A stretch of DNA of 64,000 nt from Chamaecrista fasciculata (taxonomy: Eukaryota; Streptophyta; Magnoliopsida; Fabales; Fabaceae). The stretch is taken from positions 657 to 64,656 of the forward strand of contig QANZ01012081.1 in the NCBI GenBank assembly GCA_003254925.1, written 5' to 3'. Position 1 is the stretch's first letter. Each line of letters starts with the position of its first letter. The position numbers were made by a program, and so were the translations under genes. The notes beneath the pieces were generated by a model that had not been told where the DNA came from, did no database searches, and saw nothing but the letters and a program-made list of their open reading frames with translations. This document shows positions 23,401-35,010 of this stretch, piece after piece.

Positions 23401-24368
23401 TAGCAAATGAGGTCAAAAAGTGGTTATGAAACCAAAAGGTGAGAAAATATGGAAAACTACTTTCGGACTCAATTTGACATTATTTGTTGACGATTCCAAT
23501 TGGACAGAAAAATGACTCATTAAGAGTAATCAGCAACTATGAAATCGTCGCAATCAAACTTGAAACTAGAGATATGTGACCAAATTTGCTCTTTTGACTA
23601 TGAAACGAGCAACTCACTTTCAAAGATTAATTTGACTTTGTTTGCTTATGGCAAAATTAGATTAAAAAATGACTCGTCAAAAGAAACGTGTAGCTCGAAT
23701 ATACTATTACATTCGAAATGAGAGAGATATGGTCACAGTTGTTGGGAGGAGTAAGACTTTTAGAAATTTTGGAGAATTAAAATTGCAAAAAAAAAAAAAA
23801 GATATAAGAGATTGAATTGTAACCTATACCATAAATAGTGGACTAAAATTGCCCTCCTATGCCTCAATTACTTTACACACACAGCATATATATATATATA
23901 TATATATAGTTAATATCTCTGTCACCTGCAGCAGGCATATCATTTAAAAATTGGCATATGTCTTGTTTTCAGTTTATCGATCAATCCACTCTTAATTTTG
24001 AGTGATGAAAAGAAATGACATATGTATATATGTGTGTATCTATTTATCTATATATACAACCGGAAAGAGGAGCTTGATAATATATATGACTTTTAAGGGG
24101 AAAAAATTATTCTACAACTAAAAGTATAAATTTTGTCAAATAAAAAAAAATGAATTGCATACATCTCTTCAATGTAATACAGGAAAAAAGAAAAAGCAGG
24201 TAAGAGTAAAATATAGTATACCATAGATTGTGAAGCAAATTGAAGGAAAAAATCCTTCCAGACAGTGGGATGGTAATCGGGAGCTTGTCGATTCAAAGCA
24301 GGTGAGGAGGCATCAACACCATTATGATCAGTTGATGGATCAACAAGTGTTGAAGCTGCAATAGACAT
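19121..24368 (-). CDS. Sesquiterpene synthase (TPS-a type)
   Basis: Seven exons join in frame on the minus strand: 24368-24222, 22061-21773, 21249-20859, 20658-20437, 20315-20177, 20026-19778, 19414-19121, giving 576 aa. Seven exons is the classic number for this class. There is no plastid transit peptide; the N-terminus reaches [12 protein letters not shown] early, keeping only one Arg of the RRx8W motif, which suggests a cytosolic enzyme using farnesyl diphosphate. Visible catalytic features are RDR at 292-294, the Mg-binding DDTYD at 329-333, and the second metal site DDIVSNEFE at 473-481. Every exon is open and all borders are GT-AG, so the gene looks functional. The product cannot be told from sequence alone. 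Intron 1 (2.2 kb) holds three repeat elements. A TATA box lies about 90 bp upstream of the ATG. Confidence 0.93.
20396..20424. repeat. (AT)n microsatellite in terpene synthase intron 4
   Basis: About 14 uninterrupted TA repeats lie about 12 bases from the splice donor of the DDTYD exon. Length is likely to vary between individuals. Confidence 0.85.
21410..21520 (-). repeat. Fragment of the SINE-like family seen at 37.3 kb
   Basis: The run TTAAGTTTAGGTGAGTTG...GATCAAGGTTAAA...AGAGATATTCACGTACATATTA follows, in order, the reverse complement of 37380-37460. It is a truncated and worn copy in terpene synthase intron 2. Confidence 0.45.
22099..22768. mobile_element. Foldback MITE in terpene synthase intron 1
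   Basis: GCATTTATCCACCTAAACTA with 'tgtccctcctaatc' on the left is mirrored on the right by 'agtgggtaaatgcaa' and 'gggggacattgctat'. The inner arms match through TTTATATAAATACTTCATAAA. The core is AT-rich and non-coding. It starts about 40 bp from the intron's 3' splice site. Confidence 0.75.
22804..23204. mobile_element. Second copy of the 'ggtaccaaagtg' foldback MITE
   Basis: It is closely similar to 14429-14829 over its full length, including GGGTAAATTACAATTTGATAC at the left and GTACTAAAGTGTAATTTACCC at the right. It lies in terpene synthase intron 1. Confidence 0.8.
23215..23830. repeat. Dispersed 'caacaaa...gtcaaatt' module, two or more internal copies
   Basis: The phrases TTCAATTGGAATCATCAACAAATAAAGTCAAATTG and CAGTTGGGAGCGTTAGCAAATGAGGTCAA, and inverse 'ggcaaaattag' and 'gacaaatttgc' lines, alternate here. 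The module recurs at 16.8, 34.6 and 62.9 kb. The open frame 23539-23721 falls in it and has no family resemblance. Confidence 0.55.
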
Positions 24369-24458
24369 TATTACAATTTACAAAGTGTGGTGGGTTTTGC
24401 TATGAAATAATTTAACTTGAGAAAGATTTTGATGGAGAAGAACTTGTGGAAGTGTGGG

Positions 24459-24467
24459 TATTTATAG
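24459..24467 (-). promoter_or_regulatory. TATA box of the terpene synthase
   Basis: CTATAAATA on the minus strand lies about 90 bp upstream of the ATG at 24368, leaving a leader of about 60 bp, typical of short plant leaders. Confidence 0.65.
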
Positions 24468-24469
24468 GA

Positions 24470-27400
24470 GAAGTTAAGGCATTTACCTTATTCCTCTCGA
24501 TAGACAAGGACCAAATATAAAAATAGTAAAATCAAATTAATGACTAAACATTAGTGTATGGGTGATCTAGGGTATAGTTTTGATATTATAATCTTTGATT
24601 TGGACCCAAATTTAAGTCAATATCAAAATTGTTGGGATAAATTTTGTTTAAGGACTGATTTGTAATTTATCGTAATTTTATTTATGTGTTTTGATAAATT
24701 GCAAAAATTCTCAAATTAATAATTTTAATTATATATCTAATTATGAGAATGATCTAGAGAGAAATCTGAATGATTATGTGTTGTCTAGAGTAAAATCAGA
24801 ATGATTATATGTTAATCCATCTAAAGAAGAAAAGAAATCTCAGAGTTATTCTGTTCCTTAATTTTTGGTCTGATTAAAGGAATTGTTTAGGAAAGATTCT
24901 ATTTTGTGAGCTAATCATTAATTATTAATCTAATCAAGCGCTGATCTTGTGTTATATCATCAACTTTGTGTTATGAACGTTGAGAAACTTATGAGCTGAC
25001 CGTTGAAGCTTTTATTAGTTGCTAAATCTATATTAGGAAATTATTTCTAATTATTTCCTAATTTGCAGGATCAGGAACTCTCACAAGGAAAGATTTTAAA
25101 TTTTTGATATGTTGACCTTGCTGATCAATGCTCAACGAAAGTGACAGCTCTCCACAAAATCAAAGTGACAGCTCTCCACGAAAGTGAAAAATTGGAGAAA
25201 ATGACCATTGATGATCTTAGAGGGAAGGTTCAGAAACTGAAGAAAGACAAAAGCATTGCTCTCAAAGTTACTGATAGTGATGATCGAGCCATATTTTACT
25301 ATATATTCTTAAGGCATTTTGTGACATTTTATTATATTTATTGAACTTAATTGCATGAATTTGCCTTGGAATGTAGCAATTTGGTTTTGTGCATAAAGTG
25401 GTGTATTTTGGGCTAAAATGTGTAATTTTCTCGTGTTTTTATATTTATATATTTTTATCTTTTGAACCGGAGATATTACACAACCTTGTGAAGTGTTTTT
25501 ATGATAGATTTTAAACAAATATCACAAGGAAAAGGACCAAAATGAAGAGAAATATAAAAGACTGGGACCAAAGTGCAATAAAATGGACCAAAACGCAATT
25601 TACACTTGCAGCAATGGAATGTGATGCAAGGCACATGGCCAGAATGCAACAGTGAGCTGGGATCGAATTGATAGAGATGCATTGATGAAGATTACAAAAT
25701 TAAATTACTCTTTGGCATCTCAATACAACATCTCACGCTGGTCTCATCTGATTGCTCTCTTGTTGTTCTCCACTAGACATACTACATCTCACTAACTTTA
25801 CATCTCATACCATCATATATTATAAAGTGGGTGATTTGCATCTCAACACGCACTAATTCATCCAGCCAAAAGACGCATACATTATTGAATCATGAATTTG
25901 GTGCATGATTAATCAAAGTTGTTGACCACTTGCTGCACATGATTGAAGCTACGCAGGGATGGGTGTACATAATAATTAATTCAAAAGGGGTTAGTGCTGC
26001 CTATTCTACTACAAGTGGAGCATGTGATTAATCAAAATTGTTTGATCATTTTGAAACATAATGGACCAAAATGAACATTAAGGTATACATTTAGGACCAA
26101 AATGACCCTTTAACCTATAATATAATATTAGTACTATGATAGTGGGTTTAAGTAGTTGACTAGTTGTTGAGTCACATGCTCGAACTGTCAAACATGTTTC
26201 TCATGTTTATACATAAATGGCAATTTTATTTGATGAAAAACCTAGCTAATTGTCTGTTAATCCTAAAAGTTAATTCAGACAATATTTAAGATATGCAAAG
26301 ATCTTGTTGAATTCTAATACGATGCTATGAGACACTCAAATATATACTCATATATTATAATAACCAAATTAATTAGAGCAAGAAACCTACGAATTTTGGA
26401 CACTAACACAGACCTGGGACAATAATTAAAAATTATATGACACTACACGACGTATATTTATATATAAAAATAATTAAAAATTCATAAATTTTGATAAAAA
26501 TTTTAAAACTTACAATATTTATTCATTATATATGTCATATGTGATATTATCTTCTATTGTTTGTCACCATAAAGCCACAAAAAGTTGATTTTATATTTTG
26601 AAATTTACGAATATATATAGTGTGGGTATCATAAGGGTGTCAGATACAAACACGTGTCTGACATGACGACACACCATCAAAATGAAGTGTACGTAATTTA
26701 GCAAGAAACCATCAAACCACTATTATTACCGAATATATTTTTTAATGCTATCTACTTAATTTTAATATTTTGTTTTTTTAATGAAAGAATATATCTCATC
26801 CCTATCTCTCTCTCTATATATATATTAAGTTTTATTCCAATGTACGTACAAGCTAAGTTATTAATTACAGAAAGTCGACTAAATTTGCACCGTAATTATC
26901 TAATTTGACCTATTGCAACGTCTCTTTTAATTAATGAAATTTTTATAATTAACAATGTTTCTTATCATTAATAATATTCTTAGTTTTATATATGCTAAGT
27001 TTTCATATGAATTGTACATACTTCATGATATGTATTATCAATTAATTAACATTGATAAGGTAATCCTCAATCGACAAGAGATCGCCTGGGTTCATCAGCA
27101 TTACATTTTTCTTTTGTCAATAATGTGTCACACTCTTGATATATTAACCTTGACAATTATAACCGGTTCTACATAAGATCTTGCTTATATAAAAACTTTA
27201 CTTCTCTCATACTAAATTAATAAGTCATTTCTAAATTCTCAAAGTTCACATAGTATACATTCAATTTTGTTTCCTTTACTGATTTAATAATCGAAGAAAT
27301 ATTACATATCCCCTCTTTATTATGCTAACTTGCAGGACTTTTTTGAAACTTCTAGATCAAAGATTATGAAACTTTTTCTTCTTATTAGCATCATGATATT

Positions 27401-27572
27401 CAATTATAGGATAAATTTTATATTCTTTTATTTTAATATATTTAAAATATTTTAGATATAGAAAAAGAAAAACGTTTAGTGCTCTAAAGCTCGCTTATGA
27501 AACACATGTCCGACATGCATTTATTCAATCTCAGAAGGCAAAAAAAAAGGACAAATGAAACGTCAACTCCAA
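24470..27572. other. Gene-poor stretch with a possible retroelement remnant
   Basis: No complete gene is seen. The open frame at 25141-25344 (+) includes VTALHESEKLEKMTIDDLRGKV, which faintly recalls the gag region of copia elements (the 'M-T-x-E-L-x-G-x-L' stretch), followed by an early stop. The region 25480-26110 repeats 'ggaccaaaatg' phrases. Neither is enough to call an LTR element. Confidence 0.35.
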
Positions 27573-27580
27573 CTGCTAAT

Positions 27581-28036
27581 TAAGGTTCTAAAAATTGAAT
27601 ATGACATTCGGTCGAGGTAAAGAATTCAAGGTTTAATGACAATCACGAGTCGAACCAATGACAAATAAATAAATTAAAAATAATAATAATAAAGCTTAAA
27701 AATCATAAAATTCTAGTTCTAATAGTATAAATATAGTCAATTTTTATAATATTTATCAATATAATGTCATCAAGTGACACTTTATGGTCACTTTCTTTAT
27801 TACATTTTGATTCATAATCAACATTTTCTAACATTTTACCCATAATTATAAAAAAAACACAAAAAAATAAAAAAGAAAAAAAATGTAAAAAATCACATTA
27901 GAACAGTTCAACCAGTTTACCACCGATTTTGTCGATTCTTGATCAGTTCTTTGTCTGGCCGATTCTGATAGCGACTCAGACCGGCCTGGTGCTCAATTCA
28001 TAGTCCATCGAGTCCGATCCAATTTTGACATCTATG
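27581..28036. mobile_element. Degenerate third member of the GC-rich MITE family
   Basis: The right half has 'agttcaaccagtttaccacc' and 'gactcagaccggcctgg' phrases, and the left has 'attcggtcgagg' and 'gagtcgaacc'. CTGCTAAT lies outside both ends (27573-27580 and 28037-28044). It is more diverged than the copies at 3.4 and 4.2 kb. Confidence 0.6.
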
Positions 28037-28472
28037 CTGCTAATAGTACAAGGAAGCAATGGTGTTAAAAATTTCTTGATGCCTTAGCAGATTAAAATTA
28101 CATGATAAAATACTTACAAATTTTGTTTATTAAATATGAGTTCAAGTTTAGTTTGTAAATAATTGGGTTTAAATTAAATTTGAACATTGAATTTATTATA
28201 TTTATTCAGATTTTAAGAGAGCAATATTGTAGACTCATATATATTGTTGTGAATTTACATGAATCTATTAAATAAGAGTTATTATATAGCTTATTACATC
28301 TATACAATTTGGGATGTAACTCCATATATAATTTTGAATAGTTAAAAATTGTTTTTTTTTTATATTTCTCAGCATTAAATTACTTAAAAAATAGAGATTG
28401 TATTACCCCACAATTGTATACAAGTGTGTACATATTCCAAAATTACTTCTTAAAATTTCTCATTGATAAAAT

Positions 28473-28757
28473 CACTACTGAAATAAAAATGTATAATAGT
28501 AGTTAAAAATCAAAACTGATTGCTGGTATAAGTCAAAAAAAATTGTTGGTAATTAAAATTATACCAATAGTTGTCATAATTATTACTATTAACAAAAAAA
28601 TTGTTTCTATTTTCATGTCACTATAAGCCATAAGTCACTATACCAATTCAATGAAATGAATGGATATATCAATAACTGGTATAAACTTTTCCTATAGATA
28701 AATGTAAAAACTGTTATTATGAATTAAAATAACTGTTACTAGTAGAAATAAGTAGTG
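28473..28757. mobile_element. Possible CACTA-like miniature element
   Basis: It begins CACTACTGAAATAAAAATG and ends AGTAGAAATAAGTAGTG, so the ends are inverse CACTACT. Short subterminal phrases (GGTATAA, 'accaatag') recur inside. A 3-bp target duplication was not convincing, so this stays tentative. Confidence 0.3.
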
Positions 28758-29269
28758 GTAACAAAAACAACTCCTCCTATAAAATCAATTATTGCTACTA
28801 TAACCTACATGTTGTAACTACTGTATGTGCTACCATCATAAGAAATATATAATTGATAACATAAATTACAATGACAAACTTTAAATTTATTCAGAATAAA
28901 GTGATAACAAAGTCACTAATTTAGATTGCAAAAGAATATATTTCAGTTCAAGTTGAGTAACTTATATATCAAGTTGTATCGATTTCAATATATACTGGCC
29001 CCCCAAATTCATTCATGCTTCTAATGAGTACAACCAACCAACACTTCAAAACAATGTATACGATGTGAACCAGAAAGAAATTATTGTTTCTACGTGTAAG
29101 GATCCAAAGCTGGATCGGATAAGGAAGGACGAAGAAGGTATAGAAACAGAGATGAAATAAAATGGAATGATATGATGGTGTTGGGTTTGGGGCCAAAAAC
29201 AAAGATGAACAGAGATGAGTGTAGTAGTAGTAGTAGTAGGTGGGAAATTTGAAAAATTATGAGCAGAGA
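28758..29269. other. Intergenic DNA with a short (TAG)n run
   Basis: It contains a GTAGTAGTAGTAG run at 29220-29237, inside minus-strand open frames at 29046-29333 that give a Thr/Ser-rich peptide. That bias comes from the repeat. An AGCAGAGATGAGTGTA phrase occurs twice (29208 and 29263). No gene is recognised. Confidence 0.45.
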
Positions 29270-29622
29270 TGAGTGTAATACTAACATTTTTTGGACTATT
29301 TTGTAATTCTATCTTCGGTCTTATATTTCTCAAAATTTATGTTTTGACCCAAAACTTTTTTTATAGTTTTCATTTTAGTCCCTAGACAATATGACTGTTT
29401 GGGGATCTATTTGTAATTTTCTGAAAATATTGGGGGTCAATATGTAATTTTTTCAAAATTTATCATGATTAAAATTATAAAATAACTCTGAAAATTCCAA
29501 TTTTCGTTAATTTTCTAACGGAACTAAAGCTCAAGGTACCCAAGTATTAACGGAGAATACCACAGAATATCATAGTGAAATAAGATCAAACCACAAAGTA
29601 CTAAAGTGTAATTTACCCTATA
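29270..29622. mobile_element. Third, worn copy of the 'ggtaccaaagtg' foldback MITE
   Basis: From TTTTTTGGACTATTTTGTAATTC to GTACTAAAGTGTAATTTACCC it follows the 14.4-kb copy, but the left terminus is lost and point changes are many. It is older than the other two. Confidence 0.65.
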
Positions 29623-29725
29623 ATTTAATAATTTTTTTCATTCATAATGTTTTATACTTATACTTTCCTGTGAGGGGGAGGTGAGGGAAGGGAAGGGAGA
29701 AATTAATATTCGTTCTTACTTCTTA

Positions 29726-30199
29726 GGGTGTGTTTGGATGGGGTGTCAAGGGGAGAATGGAGAGGAGTGGAAGGGACAAAAAATTAAAAATTGTTGTTTG
29801 GATGTTTTTTGAGAGAGGAGAGGAATGGAGAAGGGGTGCCTCCAAAGCACCCCTTGGCACCCCAAAATCTAATTTTTGCTGGCCCCCCAAATTGGGGGTG
29901 CCAAGGATGGAGATGACAACTTTAAAAATTTTAAGGCAATTATACCCCATGATTTTATTAATATTATTGATCTTTCTAAACCCTAATATTATTTAGTACA
30001 AATTCAGGGACCAAAATGTATAAAATTATTTCAAATATTATTAATTTATGACAAGATTATCATGTGTCCATTCCTGTCCTCACTAAAAACTCCCAAACAA
30101 CATATCTACTCAGTCCATTAATATCCTTTCCACTCCACTCTGTTAGTGTCCATTAATGTCTTCTCCTCTCCATCCTCACTAAAACTCCCAAACATAGCC
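29726..30199. mobile_element. Tourist/PIF-Harbinger-like MITE with TTA target duplication
   Basis: The left end GGGTGTGTTTGGATGGGG is mirrored by the right end CTCCCAAACATAGCC, and the trinucleotide TTA flanks both (29723-29725 and 30200-30202). A TTA duplication with GGGTGTGTTTGG-type ends fits the PIF/Harbinger group. Minus-strand frames inside are not genes. Confidence 0.7.
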
Positions 30200-30202
30200 T
30201 TA

Positions 30203-30680
30203 GGGATGACAAGGGATATGGTATCCGGTCATTTTGTCACTATCTGTATCTGTATTCGTTCATTCTTTCGAATATCTGTATCCTATCCGTATCTTATAGG
30301 GTTTAAAAATACCCGAAAATATTCGACGGGTACCATAAATATTCGAAATACCCGAAAATAATGGATATAGAATAGGATATTCTAATTCAAAAATCAAATC
30401 TATCCGATATTTGATACCCAATATCCGTTAATTAAAATAAATTAATTAAAAATATAACAAAAAATGTATAAAATATAATAAATTATTTATATTATATGGT
30501 ATCGGATACCGGGTACCCAATCTATCCGTTCATTTCGGACGGATACCGGATAGATGATTTTTTATTTTTCACTACTCGTACCCTATCCGATATCCGGCAT
30601 TCAACAAATATCGAATATTTTTTATTGGTAAATTCAGAAAAATATCCTAAATACCCATTCAAATTGTCATCTCTGCTAGT
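30203..30680. mobile_element. MITE of GGGATGACAA ends, abutting the previous element
   Basis: AGGGATGACAAGGGATATGG on the left is answered by CCCATTCAAATTGTCATCTC on the right. The arms contain inverse 'atacccgaaa', 'ggtatccgg' and 'ccggat' phrases. The open frames here are parts of the arms. Confidence 0.55.
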
Positions 30681-32780
30681 TCTCCCTCTCCTTCATTTGA
30701 AAAAGTAACTTCTCCAAAATATCTTAATTTGTTAATTCTTTATTCTTTTCTCTTCTATCTTCCCTTCCCCTCCTCGACCTCTAATGCAAAATTCCCTTAC
30801 ATATTATATGATATGTTATTTTCTTAATGTAAAAGTATTTGTTATTTTTTATCGTTGGTTAAATTATAGTATAATTTTAAATTTCATAAAATTTCTTCTT
30901 AAGAATATCATTAAAAATATTGTTTTAAAAGTCCATGCAAATAGGCCCACTATTTGCCGGGCTTGTCTTTGTACTGATCCTTCTTGGGTTGAATCTATTT
31001 TCTTGTCTAACGGGCCATTTAAATGGATCAAGGCAGATGAGCCTTTTTATTAATTGGACTAGTTTTGAGACCCAAAAAATTTAGACTAGTTTTCGGATTT
31101 TATCTTATTTCATATTGGATAATTTTGTTTTGGACCCAAAAAAAAATATTTTATAATTTTGTCAAAGTTGAAACATTTTATTTTAATTTTTGTTCTTAGG
31201 TCGCAATATTTAAACAAGGCAAGAACATATGAAAAATTAATTTTCAAAACATCAAATATTAATTTTAAAATATAACTAATAAAAAATTACTGAAATATGC
31301 TCTGATCTTTCAAAAGAATTTTAAAGTTATTTTTTTAAATATGAGAATTAAACAGGTTTGAGAAGTTAAAAATTGAAGAAAAAGATAACGAGGGACTAAT
31401 TTTTGATAAAATTAAATAGGACAAAATAATTATGTTGATAGATGATTGAAGAAGGAAGAATATCTGATGAGCTTTTTGTTATTTTTTTATATTCAAGTGT
31501 AATTATTATGTTACATAATTTTAAGAATAATATTAAATAATTATCTATATTATAACTTGTGACCTTGTTTTATATTTTTAAAAAATTTTGATTCACAATA
31601 CAATATATATATATACACTAGGGGCTTTCCGTGTCCTAACGGGCACGAAAAAAATATATGTAACGTTTGATTTGACATTTTTAGTTATTCAGTGACTAAA
31701 TAGTATACTTTAATTATTCAAGGACTAAATCGTTAGAAGTGTTAAAATTAAAAGATTAAATAATAAGTTTTCACTTTCTGAAATTAGTTAGTCAATTATC
31801 AAGTTTTACATATTTTTTTTTTATTTTTTTTAATTTTAAATTTAATTATTTTTGACCAACCAAAAGGTCCTCACACATATATAATAATATAAATATATAA
31901 TTCAAATTTTAATTCTATTCATGTTACATAAGACTAACCCTAAGCCTTACATCATAGTAAAAAAAAATCCTAACTTATTTTAAAAACATGCTTTTTCAAC
32001 TCAATCTTAATTAAAATAGGATGACCTTCAAACCAATTCATGTTCACAACTCTAATCACTTTGTTCTCACTTTCAAAAAGTTACTTTAAATTTGCCCATA
32101 ATTCTCACTGGTTATTAATTACGTACTAAAGTTGGCTACTTTTTTATTTGTCGAAGTTGGTGGTGCACTATTTTTAATTTCTCTCCATAGTTTACTGTTT
32201 CTCTTCCCTATCTTGATGCGAACTTGGTAGAGATTCCGAAGAACATTCCTCTACTAAACAAAATAAAATCAGTCTAATGGTAGTTTTTGAACGTAACTAG
32301 CCAAACTAAAGTTATTATATTCAAGAGACTCATCATGCATGTTTGTCATTCCATTCAATAAATCATTGTTTATTATATCAATTAGTAATTAAATACTGTG
32401 AGTGCCTGAGTGAGGCTTATCCTTGAGTTTAAAGTTTATCATTTGACAAAAAGAAATGATTCAAGTAACGCAACTATAAACTATTCAAATGCAGAATTAT
32501 AATTTTTAGAAACAATTTAATTTATTTTGATATTTTAACTTTTGAAAGCCAATAAGAAACTTATGAATCTTATTATTTTAAAACAACCTTTTAGTGACAA
32601 AATCAAAACTCGTTGCTAAAAAGTCAAATTTGCACGACGACAACAAGCAGCATCAAAAATAAGGTAATGGTGGCTACAGCTGAAGGTTTTTAGTGAGTTA
32701 TGTCAATTCACTAGCTTACCCAAATTGACTAGTTGGGTTAAGTGGAGTCCACTATCTCTCTCTTACCCAACTGTGAGTTT
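30681..32780. other. AT-rich intergenic DNA
   Basis: No gene is recognised. The frame at 30784-31053 resembles no family I know. A few 'ggactaaat' phrases near 31690-31760 suggest another worn repeat. Confidence 0.5.
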
Positions 32781-34400
32781 TTGCATGCTGGGAAGGGCTC
32801 TAGAGCATCCTGGATTTGATCTAGTATTCTTGAGGGTAGAGATCTATTGTTGAAGGGTCTTGTGTGGAGAATTGGGGATGGGAAATCTGTGAAGTTTTGG
32901 GATGATAGTTGGGTCCCTGGTTTGAAAAATCAGAGGCTTCAGTCAAGCAATCCTGGGAATATGTCTGATGTTATTATGGTTGAAGATGTTTTGAGGGATG
33001 GTGCTTGGTGGCTTGAGGAAGTTGAGCCCTGGATTCTCCCTAGTGAGTTGAAGGCTATTAAATGTATTCCTTTGCCTAAAGTTGTGAGAGAAGATGCTTT
33101 AAAGTGGAGCAAGGCTAAGGATTGAATTTATTTTGTGAAAAGTGGGTATTATACAGCAAAAATGTCTGTCTCTTCTTCTGTACAGATGAATAAAGCTAGT
33201 TCTTCTGCTGCACGATGTGACAGGAATTGAGGGGTTGTTTGGAGTAGTTTTTGTCCTCCAAGAATTAAAAATTTCTTATGGAGAGTTTGCTCTGGTGCTC
33301 TAGCCTCTAGAGAAGCTTTATTCAGAAGAAAATGCAGTCCTACTCCTCTTTGTCCTATTTGTGGTATTGAAGAAGAAACAATTGAGCATGCTTTACTGTT
33401 CTATGATTGGAGTTTGAGAGCGTGGCTGGGGGTGTCCTATTTCTTTGCGAATTAATAGGACTGGTTTTCAGTCTTTTCACTGCTGGTTTGATGAGCTGAT
33501 CAGTTCTGTGCAGGGTGATTCTGATTTCATTAGTTGTTGTGTTGGTTTTACATCTTGGATCATCTGGAAGACAAGGTGTGAGTTTGTTTTTGAGGGCACT
33601 CCAATTGTTGCTGATGAGGAGGTGTGCAATAAAATTCAATCTTGTTTCTGGGAATATTGGCTCCATGGGCATAGGATGACAGATGGTAGTTTTAAAAGTA
33701 ATGGTGTATCTGCAAGATCTAAGTCATGGATTGCTCCCCCTAGTGGGTCATTGAAGATAAACGTGGATGGTGCTTTTGATAAGGATCTTTGTGCTGGGGG
33801 GGTTGGTATTATTGTGAGAAATGAGACTGGAGATGTTTTTGATGGGTTTTGTGGTTTGGTTGATGCTTCTTCTGCAGTCATGAAGGAAGCTTGGGCTCTA
33901 AGAATAGCTATATGCATGGTTAAGGATCGTGGCTAGCAGTCTGTGTTGGTGGAGTCAGATTGTGAGTTGTTGATAAACTATATTAAGGGTAAAAGTTCTA
34001 GCCCTTGGGAGTGTGAGGTGTTGCTTTCTGATATTTCTGAGTTGGTGCTGGATCTCCCTATTGTCTCTATTGAGGCTGTGAGTAGGGATGCGAACAAGGC
34101 AGCTGACTGGCTTGCTAAGAATGTGTTGAGGAGGATGTGCCCTTTGGATTGGGTTGCCAAACCCCCATCCTCTCTTGCTAGGTTTTTATCTTTGGATGCA
34201 GGTCTGGAGAAGACTGGTACTGGTTGATTAGTTTCTTTGTATTAGTTTGTTCTGTTTTCGTTTAATTGTATCAGTTTTTTCTGGTTTTTTTCTTTGTATT
34301 CTGGTTGCTTTGTTGGGCTTGGGCCTATTGGTGTTTGTAATATCTCTTTGTTGGTGTATCGAAGTTACTTTTACAGGTAAAAAAAAATAAAAAAAATTCG
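32781..34400 (+). pseudogene. 5'-truncated L1-type LINE: zinc-finger RT tail plus RNase H
   Basis: A plus-strand reading reconstructs the 3' part of a plant non-LTR retrotransposon: HAGKGSRASW...KGLVWRIGDGKSVKFWDDSWVPG, then a zf-RVT region with FLWRVCSG and CPICGIEEETIEHAL (33260-33410), then an RNase H domain (33750-34160). The acid residues are still in place: NVDGAF, KEAWAL, VESDC, RDANKAADWLA. The insertion ends in an A-rich tail at 34379-34400. In-frame stops near 32817, 33123, 33228 and 33934 and a shift near 33430 show it is dead. The reverse transcriptase and endonuclease parts are missing, as usual for 5'-truncated LINE copies. No target duplication was found. Confidence 0.85.
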
Positions 34401-34539
34401 TAAAACATAGAGTTTCGTCTCTGTAAACAATTTCTTTGTACTTTTTATGTTTAATGTTTGTCCCCCTCCCCATGTGGGTTGTTTGTTTGCGGTCAAACGA
34501 ATTAAGTTAGTTTATATTTTTTTTTCAAGTATAAATGAA

Positions 34540-35010
34540 ATGAATCCAGAGTGTTGAGTTACTTTTGACGATTTTTTTTCTACTAAGTTGAGAGAGTCAA
34601 CAAATAAAGTCAAATCAGGCTAAAAAATGATGAGTTTGAGATAAAAAGTGAAAAATTATGAAAAATGAGTCTCAACTCTCAAACCCACTTTTAGCTAAGG
34701 TTCAATTTGATCTCATTTGTTGACGGTCTCAACTGGCCAAAAAAGGACTCGTCAAGAGTAGTTTATACCTCCGAACGGGTCACAATCAGACTTCAAATGA
34801 GATAGATATGACTGACTTAACTTTTTTTTTTACTGTAAAATGAGTGTTCCACTTGTAGAATTAAATTTGAGCTCGTTTGCTGATGACCCTATCTGAATAA
34901 AGAAAAGACTTATCAAAAATAATTCATAGCTCTAGATTCATCGCAATTAAATTTAAAATGAGAGAAATTCAATTACATTCCATCGTTAGGATTAAAAAGT
35001 AAATTTTTTT
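34540..35010. repeat. Dispersed 'caacaaa...gtcaaat' module
   Basis: TACTAAGTTGAGAGAGTCAACAAATAAAGTCAAATC and later 'ggtctcaactggcc', 'gactcgtcaagagtag' and 'aatgagatagatatg' phrases match the module at 23.2 and 62.9 kb. It follows the LINE tail by about 140 bp. Confidence 0.55.

Noticed and set aside
19121-24368. Terpene synthase as a plastid monoterpene or diterpene enzyme
   Set aside because: There is no transit peptide before the NRQAPDYHP region, and length and exon number fit the TPS-a sesquiterpene class.
33355-34160. Minus-strand frames across the LINE
   Set aside because: The plus strand encodes recognisable zf-RVT and RNase H domains; the minus-strand peptides are shadows.
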